Assembly: GCA_044224215.1 (NCBI GenBank) | Contig: JBGAKX010000144.1 | Span: 1 to 10,945 of the forward strand | Origin: DAOMFM01 sp035429825 | Lineage (GTDB): Bacteria; Acidobacteriota; Blastocatellia; UBA7656; JADIYM01 | Reading direction: 5' to 3' | DNA length: 10,945 bases | Shown here: positions 1-5,610 of the stretch, piece after piece | How positions within the stretch are numbered: position 1 is the stretch's first letter | Layout of the letters: the number at the start of each line of letters is the position of its first letter | The notes under the pieces: generated by a model | The model's database searches: none | What the model saw: the letters and a program-made list of their open reading frames with translations, nothing else | Told to the model about the DNA's origin: nothing | Translations under genes and position numbers: made by a program

Positions 1-363
1 GCGCAGACCGGCGCGGTGCGCCGCGGTGAGCGAGCCTTGTACTACTGGATCCACCCGAACTTCATGATCAACTGGTACGAAGGCGTGATGGACACGAACC
101 TCGTGCTGCCGCGCGGCGTGGACAAGACCGAGGTGATTTTCGATTTCTATTTTCCGGATGTGTCGGACGCCGCGCGCGAGCGCAACCAGGCGAGCATCGA
201 CGTGGGGCAGCGGATCCAGGACGAGGACACGCAGATCTGCAAGTCAGTGCAGCGCGGTCTGACATCGCGAGCTTACGTGCGCGGGCGGTTGTCGGTGCGC
301 CGCGAGGCGGGCGAGCACCTGTTCCACAGGCTGCTGGCCGCAGATTTGCGCAAATTTGCGTAA
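1..363 (+). CDS. Rieske-type aromatic ring-hydroxylating oxygenase alpha subunit, C-terminal part (5' end outside window)
   Basis: The frame is open from the left edge and ends at TAA 361-363, giving about 120 C-terminal residues. The segments WIHPNFMINWYEGVMDTN, TEVIFDFYF, QDEDTQICKSVQRGL and REAGEHLFHRLLA are characteristic of the catalytic (SRPBCC-fold) domain of ring-hydroxylating oxygenase alpha subunits and choline/carnitine-monooxygenase-like proteins. These use a Rieske 2Fe-2S centre and a mononuclear iron to hydroxylate a substrate with O2. The acidic QDED cluster (nt 217-228) is the likely place of the carboxylate iron ligand, by family analogy. The Rieske domain and the two His ligands must lie upstream and are not seen. 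The gene converges on the propeller gene ending at 378. Its last residues (after LLA) and its stop codon fall inside a palindromic repeat (337-372), so the natural C-terminus may have been rewritten by that element. The substrate cannot be deduced. Confidence 0.88.
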   Translation, partial: AQTGAVRRGERALYYWIHPNFMINWYEGVMDTNLVLPRGVDKTEVIFDFYFPDVSDAARERNQASIDVGQRIQDEDTQICKSVQRGLTSRAYVRGRLSVRREAGEHLFHRLLAADLRKFA

Positions 364-372
364 ATCTGCGGC
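337..372. repeat. Palindromic intergenic repeat, 10-bp-unit family, copy 1
   Basis: This is a 36-bp inverted repeat of two 18-bp arms (337-354 and 355-372). There is one non-complementary position, 348/361, which would still be a G-U pair in RNA. It reads as successive 10-bp units cgcagatttg, cgcaaatttg, cgtaaatctg. It lies between two convergent genes: it contains the stop codon of the oxygenase (361-363) and ends 5 bp before the stop of the propeller gene (378). The position suits a two-way transcription terminator or a REP-like element, but there is no T tract. It shares its unit with the copies at 3529-3588 and 7483-7528. Confidence 0.85.
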
Positions 373-377
373 GTGTC

Positions 378-3300
378 CTATTGCAGCGCGATGGGCGTCA
401 GACCAGCGGCCTTCAGCTGAGCGTTCAGCGCCGGCAGGTCCTTCGTCGTGATCTCGGTCCAGCGCCCGAGCGCCGCGTCGACCGCCGGTTGCGCCTTGGC
501 CCACCCGGCGCGCGCGTCCTGTGACGGCGCGCCGTCCGCCCCGTCCACGGCTTCCGATATGCGTGACAGCGCGCTCGAGAGAAACTTCAGGCTGCTCGTA
601 CTGCTCGGCGACCGCCACCACTCGCCATCCGGATCGGTCGTCAGCTTGATGCCGGCTACGTCACTCACCTTCTTTCGGAGCGTGACGACGGCACGGGCGA
701 GCTCGGCGTTGTCCGCCGTCTTCAAGTCTTCGAGCTTTCCAAGCAGCGCCCCGGCATTCTCGATCGCCGCCGCAACACTCACGCTTGCCGCCTCGACCTG
801 CCGCGCGAGCGCAAACTGCGAGGCGAAGTCCTCGCCGGTCACCGTCACCCTCGGATCCGGCAACACCAGCAGCGGCTGCGTGAGCCGTTTCCCATCCACG
901 GTCAGCACGACGGAGTAATGTCCCGGCGGCGCCCACACGCCGTCGTCGAACGGGCCGGCGCCCTTGCTCGCCGCCGCGTACCGGATTGGCCAGACGAACC
1001 GGTGCATCCCCGGGCTCGTCCCGAGTGTCGACGGGACGCGGAACCATTCCGGCGCGGTTCGCAATCGCGCGGGCTCGGGCGCGGGCGCCTTGTCGCCGCT
1101 CGAGTACTTGCGGACGAGCGCGCCGTGGTCGTCGAGGATTTCGAGCGTCACCAGCGACACACCCGCCGGGACGACATAGTCGATCATCGCACCGGCCGGT
1201 GGATTCGGCGCCATCGGCTCGTCCTTTGGCATCGGCGTGCCGGTAAAGCCGGCGGGCCGTTCGCGGATCGCGGGCGCGGGTTGGTAGAGCAACGGCAGGC
1301 CCGCCGTTGCCGATGCGTCGAACTGTCTGAGTGGCGTGACGTTGTCAAGAATCCAGAACGAACGGCCGTGCGTCGCGATCACCACGTCGTTGCCGTGCAC
1401 GTCGATGTCGCGCACGGACGTCACCGGCAGGTTCAGCTGCAGCGACTGCCAGTGGTCGCCGTCGTCGAACGATACATAGACGCCCTTCTCGGTTCCTGCG
1501 TAGAGCAATCCCTTGCGAACCGGGTCTTCGCGCACGGCGTTCACGAACGTCCCCGCGGGAATGCCCGACGCGATCGCCTGCCACGTCTTCCCGCCGTCGT
1601 GCGTCCGGTAGATGTAGGGATTGAAGTCGTCGAGACGGTGGCGATCGACCGCGATGTACGCGGTCTCGGCATCGAAGTGCGACGTGTCGACGATTCCGAC
1701 CTTTGACCATCCGGTCAGCTGCGGCGGCGTGATGTTCGCCCAGGTTCCGCCTTCGTCGCGCGTGCGCCAGACCTGGCCGTCATCGGTTCCGACCCAGATG
1801 TCGTGATCGGCCGTCCGCGACGGACCGATCGCGTAGATCACGCCATGCCGGTTGCCCACGCGCGGTGTGAGCGCCGCCGTCGTCGGGTCGAGGTTTGGCG
1901 GAACGCCCGGGTCTTCGCGCGTCAGGTCGGGGCTGATCGTCGTCCAGTGATTGCCGCCGTCCTCGGTTCGATAGAGCTTCTGGTTCGCAAAGTAAAGCAC
2001 GCGCGGATCGCGGTGCGAAAAAGCGAGTGGGAGTGTCCACGTGGCGCGCGACTGCTCGAGGTTTGCAACCATCGGATCGACCGAGCGTGTCTGGTAGGTC
2101 TTGAGGTCCAGTCTATCGACGCGACCGCCGTAGATGATGTCCGGGTCTTTCGGGTCGGGCGCGAGGTTGTCACTCTCGCCGCCGGCCGTCGACTCGCGGA
2201 AGTTGGTCAGGTTGATGCCGTTGTACGAGTTCGTGTGGCTCGGGACGCCGGCCGCGCCCGAATCCTGCTGCGATCCGTAGACCCAGTACGGATACCGGCT
2301 GTCGGTGATGACGTGGTAGAACTGCGCGGTCGGCTGGTTGTACCACGAACTCCACGTGCGGCCTCCGTTGAGCGTCACGACGGCGCCCTGGTCGGTGCCG
2401 AGTATCATGCGGTCGGAGCCCGCGGGGTCGACCCACAGCTGGTGGTAGTCGTCGCCGCCGGGCGCGCCCTTGACGGGTTCCCACGTCACTCCGGCGTCGC
2501 CGGAGCGATACAGGTTGACGTTTGCGGACCACACGAGACCGGCGTTGAACGGACTGACGGTGATGCCGCCGAAGTACCAGCCGCGGCTCCACACCCTTCC
2601 GTCGTTGCACACATGCGTCCACGTCGCCCCGGCGTTGTCGGAGCGGTAGATGCCGCCTCGCGGCGCGTCGATGACCGTGTAGACACGATTCGGCATCGAC
2701 GGCGCGACCGCGATACCGATCCTTCCCGGTTTGTCGGGCAGCCCGTTGCCGCGAAGCTCCGTCCACGTGTCGCCGCCGTCCGTCGACTTGTAGAGCCCGG
2801 TGCCGGGTCCGTTCGACGGCGGATAGATGCTCCACGGCGTGCGGCGCGTCTGCCACAGCGCCGCGTAGATGACCTTGGAGTTGCCGGGCTCGAACGCGAG
2901 ATCCACCGCACCTGTGTTCTCGTCCTTGCCGAGGACCTTCTGCCACGTGTCGCCGCCGTCCTTCGAGCGATACACGCCGCGTTCGGCGTTCGGTCCGTAC
3001 GGATGGCCGAGCGCGGCGACAAACAGCAGATTGGGATCGTTCGGATCGACGATGATGCGCGCGATCTGTTGCGAGTCGCGCAGCCCGATGTTCGTCCAGG
3101 TCTTCCCTGCGTCGTAGGACTTGTACACGCCGTCGCCCTGCGCGATGTCGCTGCGCATGTCGGCTTCGCCGGTGCCGACGTAGAAGACGTACGGCCGCGA
3201 CGGCGCCACGGCGATCGCACCGATCGAGCCGACGGGCTGTCCGTCAAAGATGGGCTCCCACGTGCGTCCCGCGTCGAGTGTGCGCCAGACTCCGCCGTTG

Positions 3301-3485
3301 ACCGAGCCGAAGAGAAACTGGTTCGGCTCGTTCGGGATGCCGGTGACGGCGAGGACGCGACCGGCGCGGAACGGGCCGATGCAGCGCCAGTGCAGGTCCG
3401 AGAAGAGCGAGGGATCGACGGCAGCGCGTGTCGGGGCGGGGATGGCGAAGAGCAGCAGCGCAACGGCGAGCGAGCGAACGAGCAT
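378..3485 (-). CDS. Secreted Asp-box beta-propeller protein (sortilin/VPS10-like, BNR-type glycosyl-hydrolase-like)
   Basis: A 1035-aa exported protein. The ATG at 3485 is chosen because GGAGGA stands 7 nt upstream and the first 21 residues form a signal peptide (MLVRSLAVALLLFAIPAPTR, then A). The upstream in-frame ATG at 3581 would translate a repeat element and is rejected. About eleven Asp-box motifs (S/T-x-D-x-G-x-T-W) recur near residues 71, 125, 176, 236, 283, 330, 372, 509, 577, 630 and 674, each closing a propeller blade. The stretch ATHGRSFWILDN (704-715) ends the propeller region and is typical of this family. A beta-sandwich-like region follows (roughly 770-890, with PPGHYSVVLTVDGK), then a helical tail. 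Family members are commonly labelled glycosyl hydrolase or VPS10/sortilin proteins. I see no convincing catalytic residue set, so binding of peptides or glycans is as likely as hydrolysis. It is the last gene of a three-gene minus-strand block, 110 bp after the beta-barrel gene. Confidence 0.9.
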   Translation of the reverse strand: MLVRSLAVALLLFAIPAPTRAAVDPSLFSDLHWRCIGPFRAGRVLAVTGIPNEPNQFLFGSVNGGVWRTLDAGRTWEPIFDGQPVGSIGAIAVAPSRPYVFYVGTGEADMRSDIAQGDGVYKSYDAGKTWTNIGLRDSQQIARIIVDPNDPNLLFVAALGHPYGPNAERGVYRSKDGGDTWQKVLGKDENTGAVDLAFEPGNSKVIYAALWQTRRTPWSIYPPSNGPGTGLYKSTDGGDTWTELRGNGLPDKPGRIGIAVAPSMPNRVYTVIDAPRGGIYRSDNAGATWTHVCNDGRVWSRGWYFGGITVSPFNAGLVWSANVNLYRSGDAGVTWEPVKGAPGGDDYHQLWVDPAGSDRMILGTDQGAVVTLNGGRTWSSWYNQPTAQFYHVITDSRYPYWVYGSQQDSGAAGVPSHTNSYNGINLTNFRESTAGGESDNLAPDPKDPDIIYGGRVDRLDLKTYQTRSVDPMVANLEQSRATWTLPLAFSHRDPRVLYFANQKLYRTEDGGNHWTTISPDLTREDPGVPPNLDPTTAALTPRVGNRHGVIYAIGPSRTADHDIWVGTDDGQVWRTRDEGGTWANITPPQLTGWSKVGIVDTSHFDAETAYIAVDRHRLDDFNPYIYRTHDGGKTWQAIASGIPAGTFVNAVREDPVRKGLLYAGTEKGVYVSFDDGDHWQSLQLNLPVTSVRDIDVHGNDVVIATHGRSFWILDNVTPLRQFDASATAGLPLLYQPAPAIRERPAGFTGTPMPKDEPMAPNPPAGAMIDYVVPAGVSLVTLEILDDHGALVRKYSSGDKAPAPEPARLRTAPEWFRVPSTLGTSPGMHRFVWPIRYAAASKGAGPFDDGVWAPPGHYSVVLTVDGKRLTQPLLVLPDPRVTVTGEDFASQFALARQVEAASVSVAAAIENAGALLGKLEDLKTADNAELARAVVTLRKKVSDVAGIKLTTDPDGEWWRSPSSTSSLKFLSSALSRISEAVDGADGAPSQDARAGWAKAQPAVDAALGRWTEITTKDLPALNAQLKAAGLTPIALQ

Positions 3486-3518
3486 GGGTTCCTCCGGGTG
3501 TCGGGTGACGCTGGAGGA

Positions 3519-3528
3519 ATGTATACCA
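3519..3528 (-). promoter_or_regulatory. Possible extended -10 promoter for the Asp-box propeller gene
   Basis: On the minus strand TGGTATACAT resembles an extended -10 element (TGnTATAAT). It sits 34 nt upstream of the ATG at 3485 and directly abuts the palindromic repeat at 3529-3588. No good -35 is visible; any would lie inside the repeat. The match is by eye only. Confidence 0.35.
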
Positions 3529-3588
3529 GCCGCAGATGAACGCAAATTCACGCAGATCGATCTGCGTTCATCTGCGTACATCTGCGGC
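3529..3588. repeat. Palindromic intergenic repeat, 10-bp-unit family, copy 2 (longest of this type)
   Basis: This is a 60-bp inverted repeat with two 30-bp arms meeting at the central gatc (3557-3560). About 26 of 30 positions are complementary. It is made of six 10-bp units: cgcagatgaa, cgcaaattca, cgcagatcga, then the mirror units tctgcgttca, tctgcgtaca, tctgcggcga. It lies 7 bp beyond the stop of the beta-barrel gene (3596-3598) and 43 bp upstream of the propeller start. It could act as a 3' hairpin or terminator for the former. An open frame runs through it but is not a gene. Confidence 0.87.
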
Positions 3589-3595
3589 GAAATTC

Positions 3596-4105
3596 CTACT
3601 TCTTCCCGAACGTGAACACGATGCCGGTGGACACTCGGACGTTCTGCGCAACGTTGTCGTAGAACAGCGGGTGGTAGTCGACCTGGACGATCCGGAACGT
3701 GACGTTGTCGTTGATCTTTGCGTCGACACCGCCACCGACGGCCATTGCAAACGCCGTATTCGACCCGCCCTTCGCCACGGTATCACCGCCAAAGAGCACC
3801 TGCGCGAACGGCGTGACGCGCCCGGCGCGGTATGTGAACCGCGGGCCGCCCATGTACGAGTAGTGATCGTGATCGCCGAAATGGCCCGAGAAATCGCCGA
3901 CGACGCCGAACCATTTGTTGACGTTGACTGCGCCCGAGGTTTCGAACCCGTTGAGGTTCAGGTGACCGTTGCCGACGTCGTCATACATGTACGAATAGCC
4001 GGCAAAGAACTCACCCTTTGGGGTGTCCTGGGCGTAGGTGTTCGTTGCCGACGCTGCAAAGAACAGAACCGCGAGGGGTATTCCGATGAGCAAGAGTTTT
4101 CGCAT
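3596..4105 (-). CDS. Outer-membrane beta-barrel protein (OmpA-like / porin-family fold, small)
   Basis: A 169-aa protein. The ATG at 4105 is supported by AAGGAGG at the right distance. Its N-terminal 25 residues form a signal peptide (MRKLLLIGIPLAVLFFAASA, cut after TYA). The mature part alternates hydrophobic and polar residues with many Gly and aromatics (GEFFAGYSYMYDD, WFGVVGDFSGHFG, YSYMGGPRFTYR, TPFAQVLFGG, FAMAVGGGVDAKI, VTFRIVQVDYHPLFY, VRVSTGIVFTFGKK). This is consistent with an eight-stranded barrel such as the outer-membrane beta-barrel family PF13505. The tail has F as the antepenultimate barrel residue followed by GKK. It is encoded between the VWFA gene (228 bp upstream) and the propeller gene (110 bp downstream) but has its own sigma-54-type promoter at 4138-4153, so it is probably regulated separately. 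Its ligand or cargo is unknown. Confidence 0.85.
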   Translation of the reverse strand: MRKLLLIGIPLAVLFFAASATNTYAQDTPKGEFFAGYSYMYDDVGNGHLNLNGFETSGAVNVNKWFGVVGDFSGHFGDHDHYSYMGGPRFTYRAGRVTPFAQVLFGGDTVAKGGSNTAFAMAVGGGVDAKINDNVTFRIVQVDYHPLFYDNVAQNVRVSTGIVFTFGKK

Positions 4106-4137
4106 GGCCGCCTCCTTGTTTCCACCACTGTGGACAG

Positions 4138-4153
4138 TGCAAGGGTTGTGCCA
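4138..4153 (-). promoter_or_regulatory. Sigma-54 (RpoN) -24/-12 promoter of the beta-barrel gene
   Basis: Read on the minus strand the sequence is TGGCACAACCCTTGCA. It matches the sigma-54 consensus TGGCAC-N5-TTGC(A/T) at every fixed position and with exact spacing. Only the usual G after TGGCAC is replaced by A. The expected transcription start is near 4127, giving a leader of about 22 nt to the ATG at 4105 with the AAGGAGG ribosome site inside it. A short dyad (tccac-cact-gtgga, 4121-4134) lies at the expected start. Transcription would need an enhancer-binding activator; none is encoded in the window. Confidence 0.75.
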
Positions 4154-4251
4154 CGCGGAAATAGTGTGAAAACCTGAGGAAAACCGGGAATTTGAGGACG
4201 AGAGGCGTGCTGCAGAGAGCGGACAACTGTGCGATGAAAGCTGCGGCAATA

Positions 4252-4320
4252 GTTCACGCAAAGACGCAAAGACGCAGAGGACTTTGCGCCTTTGCGTTCA
4301 CTTTGCGCCTTTGCGTGAAC
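4252..4320. repeat. Palindromic intergenic repeat, 8-bp-unit family
   Basis: This is a 69-bp imperfect inverted repeat with outer arms gttcacgcaaag and ctttgcgtgaac matching fully. Its unit is 8 bp (cgcaaaga, cgcaaaga, cgcagagg, then mirror units ctttgcgc, ctttgcgt and so on) and a 3-bp tca interrupts the right arm. The right arm also holds a 17-bp direct repeat (4281-4297 and 4300-4316). It is related in style, not in unit length, to the 10-bp-unit copies. It stands 13 bp past the stop of the VWFA gene and about 100 bp upstream of the beta-barrel promoter. Confidence 0.85.
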
Positions 4321-4333
4321 CCCCGTCGCGCAA

Positions 4334-5443
4334 CTACGGCTTTGCCTGGTATCCCAGCCTGTGCCGCACCGTCAGATCGGGCTGCGCCGGCACCGTCACG
4401 ATCACCGACCGGTACCCGCCATTCGCCACCGCGTTCGACGGCTGGTACGCGAGCGTGTACACGTGCCGCAACTCTTCCGCAACTTGCCCGAGCAAGGCGC
4501 GCAGGTCCGTGATCGCTGCCGCGTCGAACAACCTCCCGCCCGAGTTCGCAGTCACGACCTCCATGAAGTCGCCGCCAAGCCCGCCTCCCCACGACGGTCC
4601 CTGTCCTTGCGGCACGAGCGGCCACGGCAACCCCGGGATTCTCGGCACGCCGGGGATGTTCGGGATGTTCGGTATCTGGATCCGCTTGTTCTTGTTCTGC
4701 CCCTGGCCCGGCATTCCCATTTTCCACAGGCCCGCAGGATACCGAATCCCATAGACCATCACGTCACTTTCGACGCACGCCTGAATCGCCTCGTCGGCGG
4801 GATGGTCGCTGCCGTGGTCTCGCCCGTCCGACAGCAGCACGATCGCCTTTCGTCCGTCGATGCCCTTGAAACGCCGCGCGACCGCCTCGAGCACTGCGTC
4901 GTACAGCTTTGTCCCTTTCTGCGGCTTCGTGTTCCGAATCGCGCGAACGAGCTTTGACCGGTCGCTCGTGAAATCCTGGTCGACGCGAACGTCGGCGTCG
5001 AACGACATCACCATGATCCGGTCGCCCGGAAGCAGCTGGTTGGTGAACTCGATCGCGGCGTCCTGAATGTCGCCGAGCGATCCGCGCGTCGAATTGCTCG
5101 TGTCGAGGAGGATCGCGACGTGGATGGGAACGCGGTCGTCGCGGAAGAAGACGATCTGCTGGAGGACGCCGTCCTCTGACAGCTCGAAATCGTGCGCTGT
5201 CAGTCCGGGAACGTACCTGCCCGACCGATCCGCCACCACGACCGGGACCTCGACAAGGGCTGCGTCGAGCGAGACCGGTTCGTTCGGGTTGTCGGCAGGC
5301 GCCTGCGTGCTCGGGGTCTCGGTCGCCGCCGGCGCACCCGAGACGCGGCGCGGGCGGCTGTCCTGCGCGGACGCGATCTGGCTGACTCCGGCAAGTACAA
5401 GCAGACCAAGCAGATACACGGCAAGCGATCGTGTTCGGTGCAC
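4334..5443 (-). CDS. Secreted VWFA-related domain protein (acidobacterial type)
   Basis: A 369-aa exported protein. The GTG at 5443 is chosen because GAGG lies 8 nt upstream and a signal peptide starts immediately (hydrophobic 7-22, cleavage after ASA at 26). An ATG at 5545 would put 34 basic residues in front of it. After a low-complexity linker (28-56) come a short beta domain (VSLDAALVEVPVVVADRSG, GLTAHDFELSEDG) and a von Willebrand A domain. The MIDAS metal site is complete: D114-T-S116-N-S118, T178 and D206. The C-terminal part (GGRLFDAAAITDLRALLGQVAEELRHVYTLAYQPS) is the family signature of VWFA-related acidobacterial proteins. A proline-rich insertion interrupts the domain at about 236-291, with [IVL]-P-[NGR] triplets at 255-273. 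The likely role is metal-dependent ligand binding outside the cytoplasm; the ligand is unknown. It is divergent from the SBBP gene. Confidence 0.9.
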   Translation of the reverse strand: MHRTRSLAVYLLGLLVLAGVSQIASAQDSRPRRVSGAPAATETPSTQAPADNPNEPVSLDAALVEVPVVVADRSGRYVPGLTAHDFELSEDGVLQQIVFFRDDRVPIHVAILLDTSNSTRGSLGDIQDAAIEFTNQLLPGDRIMVMSFDADVRVDQDFTSDRSKLVRAIRNTKPQKGTKLYDAVLEAVARRFKGIDGRKAIVLLSDGRDHGSDHPADEAIQACVESDVMVYGIRYPAGLWKMGMPGQGQNKNKRIQIPNIPNIPGVPRIPGLPWPLVPQGQGPSWGGGLGGDFMEVVTANSGGRLFDAAAITDLRALLGQVAEELRHVYTLAYQPSNAVANGGYRSVIVTVPAQPDLTVRHRLGYQAKP

Positions 5444-5493
5444 TATTGGATCCTCGTGCGGCCAGACTGGTGGGACACGGGTGAGATTCGACA

Positions 5494-5528
5494 GCGTGCG
5501 CGCCGCGTTGCATGCGCGACGCGCACGC
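5494..5528. promoter_or_regulatory. 14-bp GC-rich inverted repeat between the divergent VWFA and SBBP genes
   Basis: Arms gcgtgcgcgccgcg (5494-5507) and cgcgacgcgcacgc (5515-5528) are complementary at 13 of 14 positions around a 7-nt loop. It lies 51 bp upstream of the VWFA GTG and 82 bp upstream of the SBBP ATG. It could be an operator shared by both genes or a hairpin in a VWFA leader. It has no resemblance to the four gene-end palindromes. Confidence 0.5.
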
Positions 5529-5538
5529 GCGCGGGTGA

Positions 5539-5568
5539 TTTCCATTGGGCTGCTCGCTGTTTCATAAT
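5539..5568 (+). promoter_or_regulatory. Weak candidate sigma-70 promoter for the SBBP-repeat gene
   Basis: TTTCCA (5539-5544) and CATAAT (5563-5568) are separated by 18 bp and lie 43 nt upstream of the ATG. Each hexamer differs from consensus at one or two positions. CATAATG also reads ATTATG on the other strand, so it might serve the divergent gene. This is a visual match only. Confidence 0.25.
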
Positions 5569-5610
5569 GTCGCGCAATCTGATTCAGCAACGAGATCCGG
5601 AGCTCCCCGT

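Noticed and set aside
1803..3539. Long open frame on the plus strand opposite the propeller gene
   Set aside because: Arg/Val/Asp-rich composition with no domain or export signal. It is the complement of the repetitive Asp-box gene in GC-rich DNA, and it ends in the repeat region.
3486..3581. N-terminal extension of the propeller protein to an ATG at 3581
   Set aside because: It translates the palindromic repeat, has no ribosome site, and would bury the signal peptide that starts at 3485.
5444..5545. ATG-started longer form of the VWFA protein
   Set aside because: It would put 34 basic residues before the signal peptide and cross the strong inverted repeat. The GTG at 5443 has a ribosome site.
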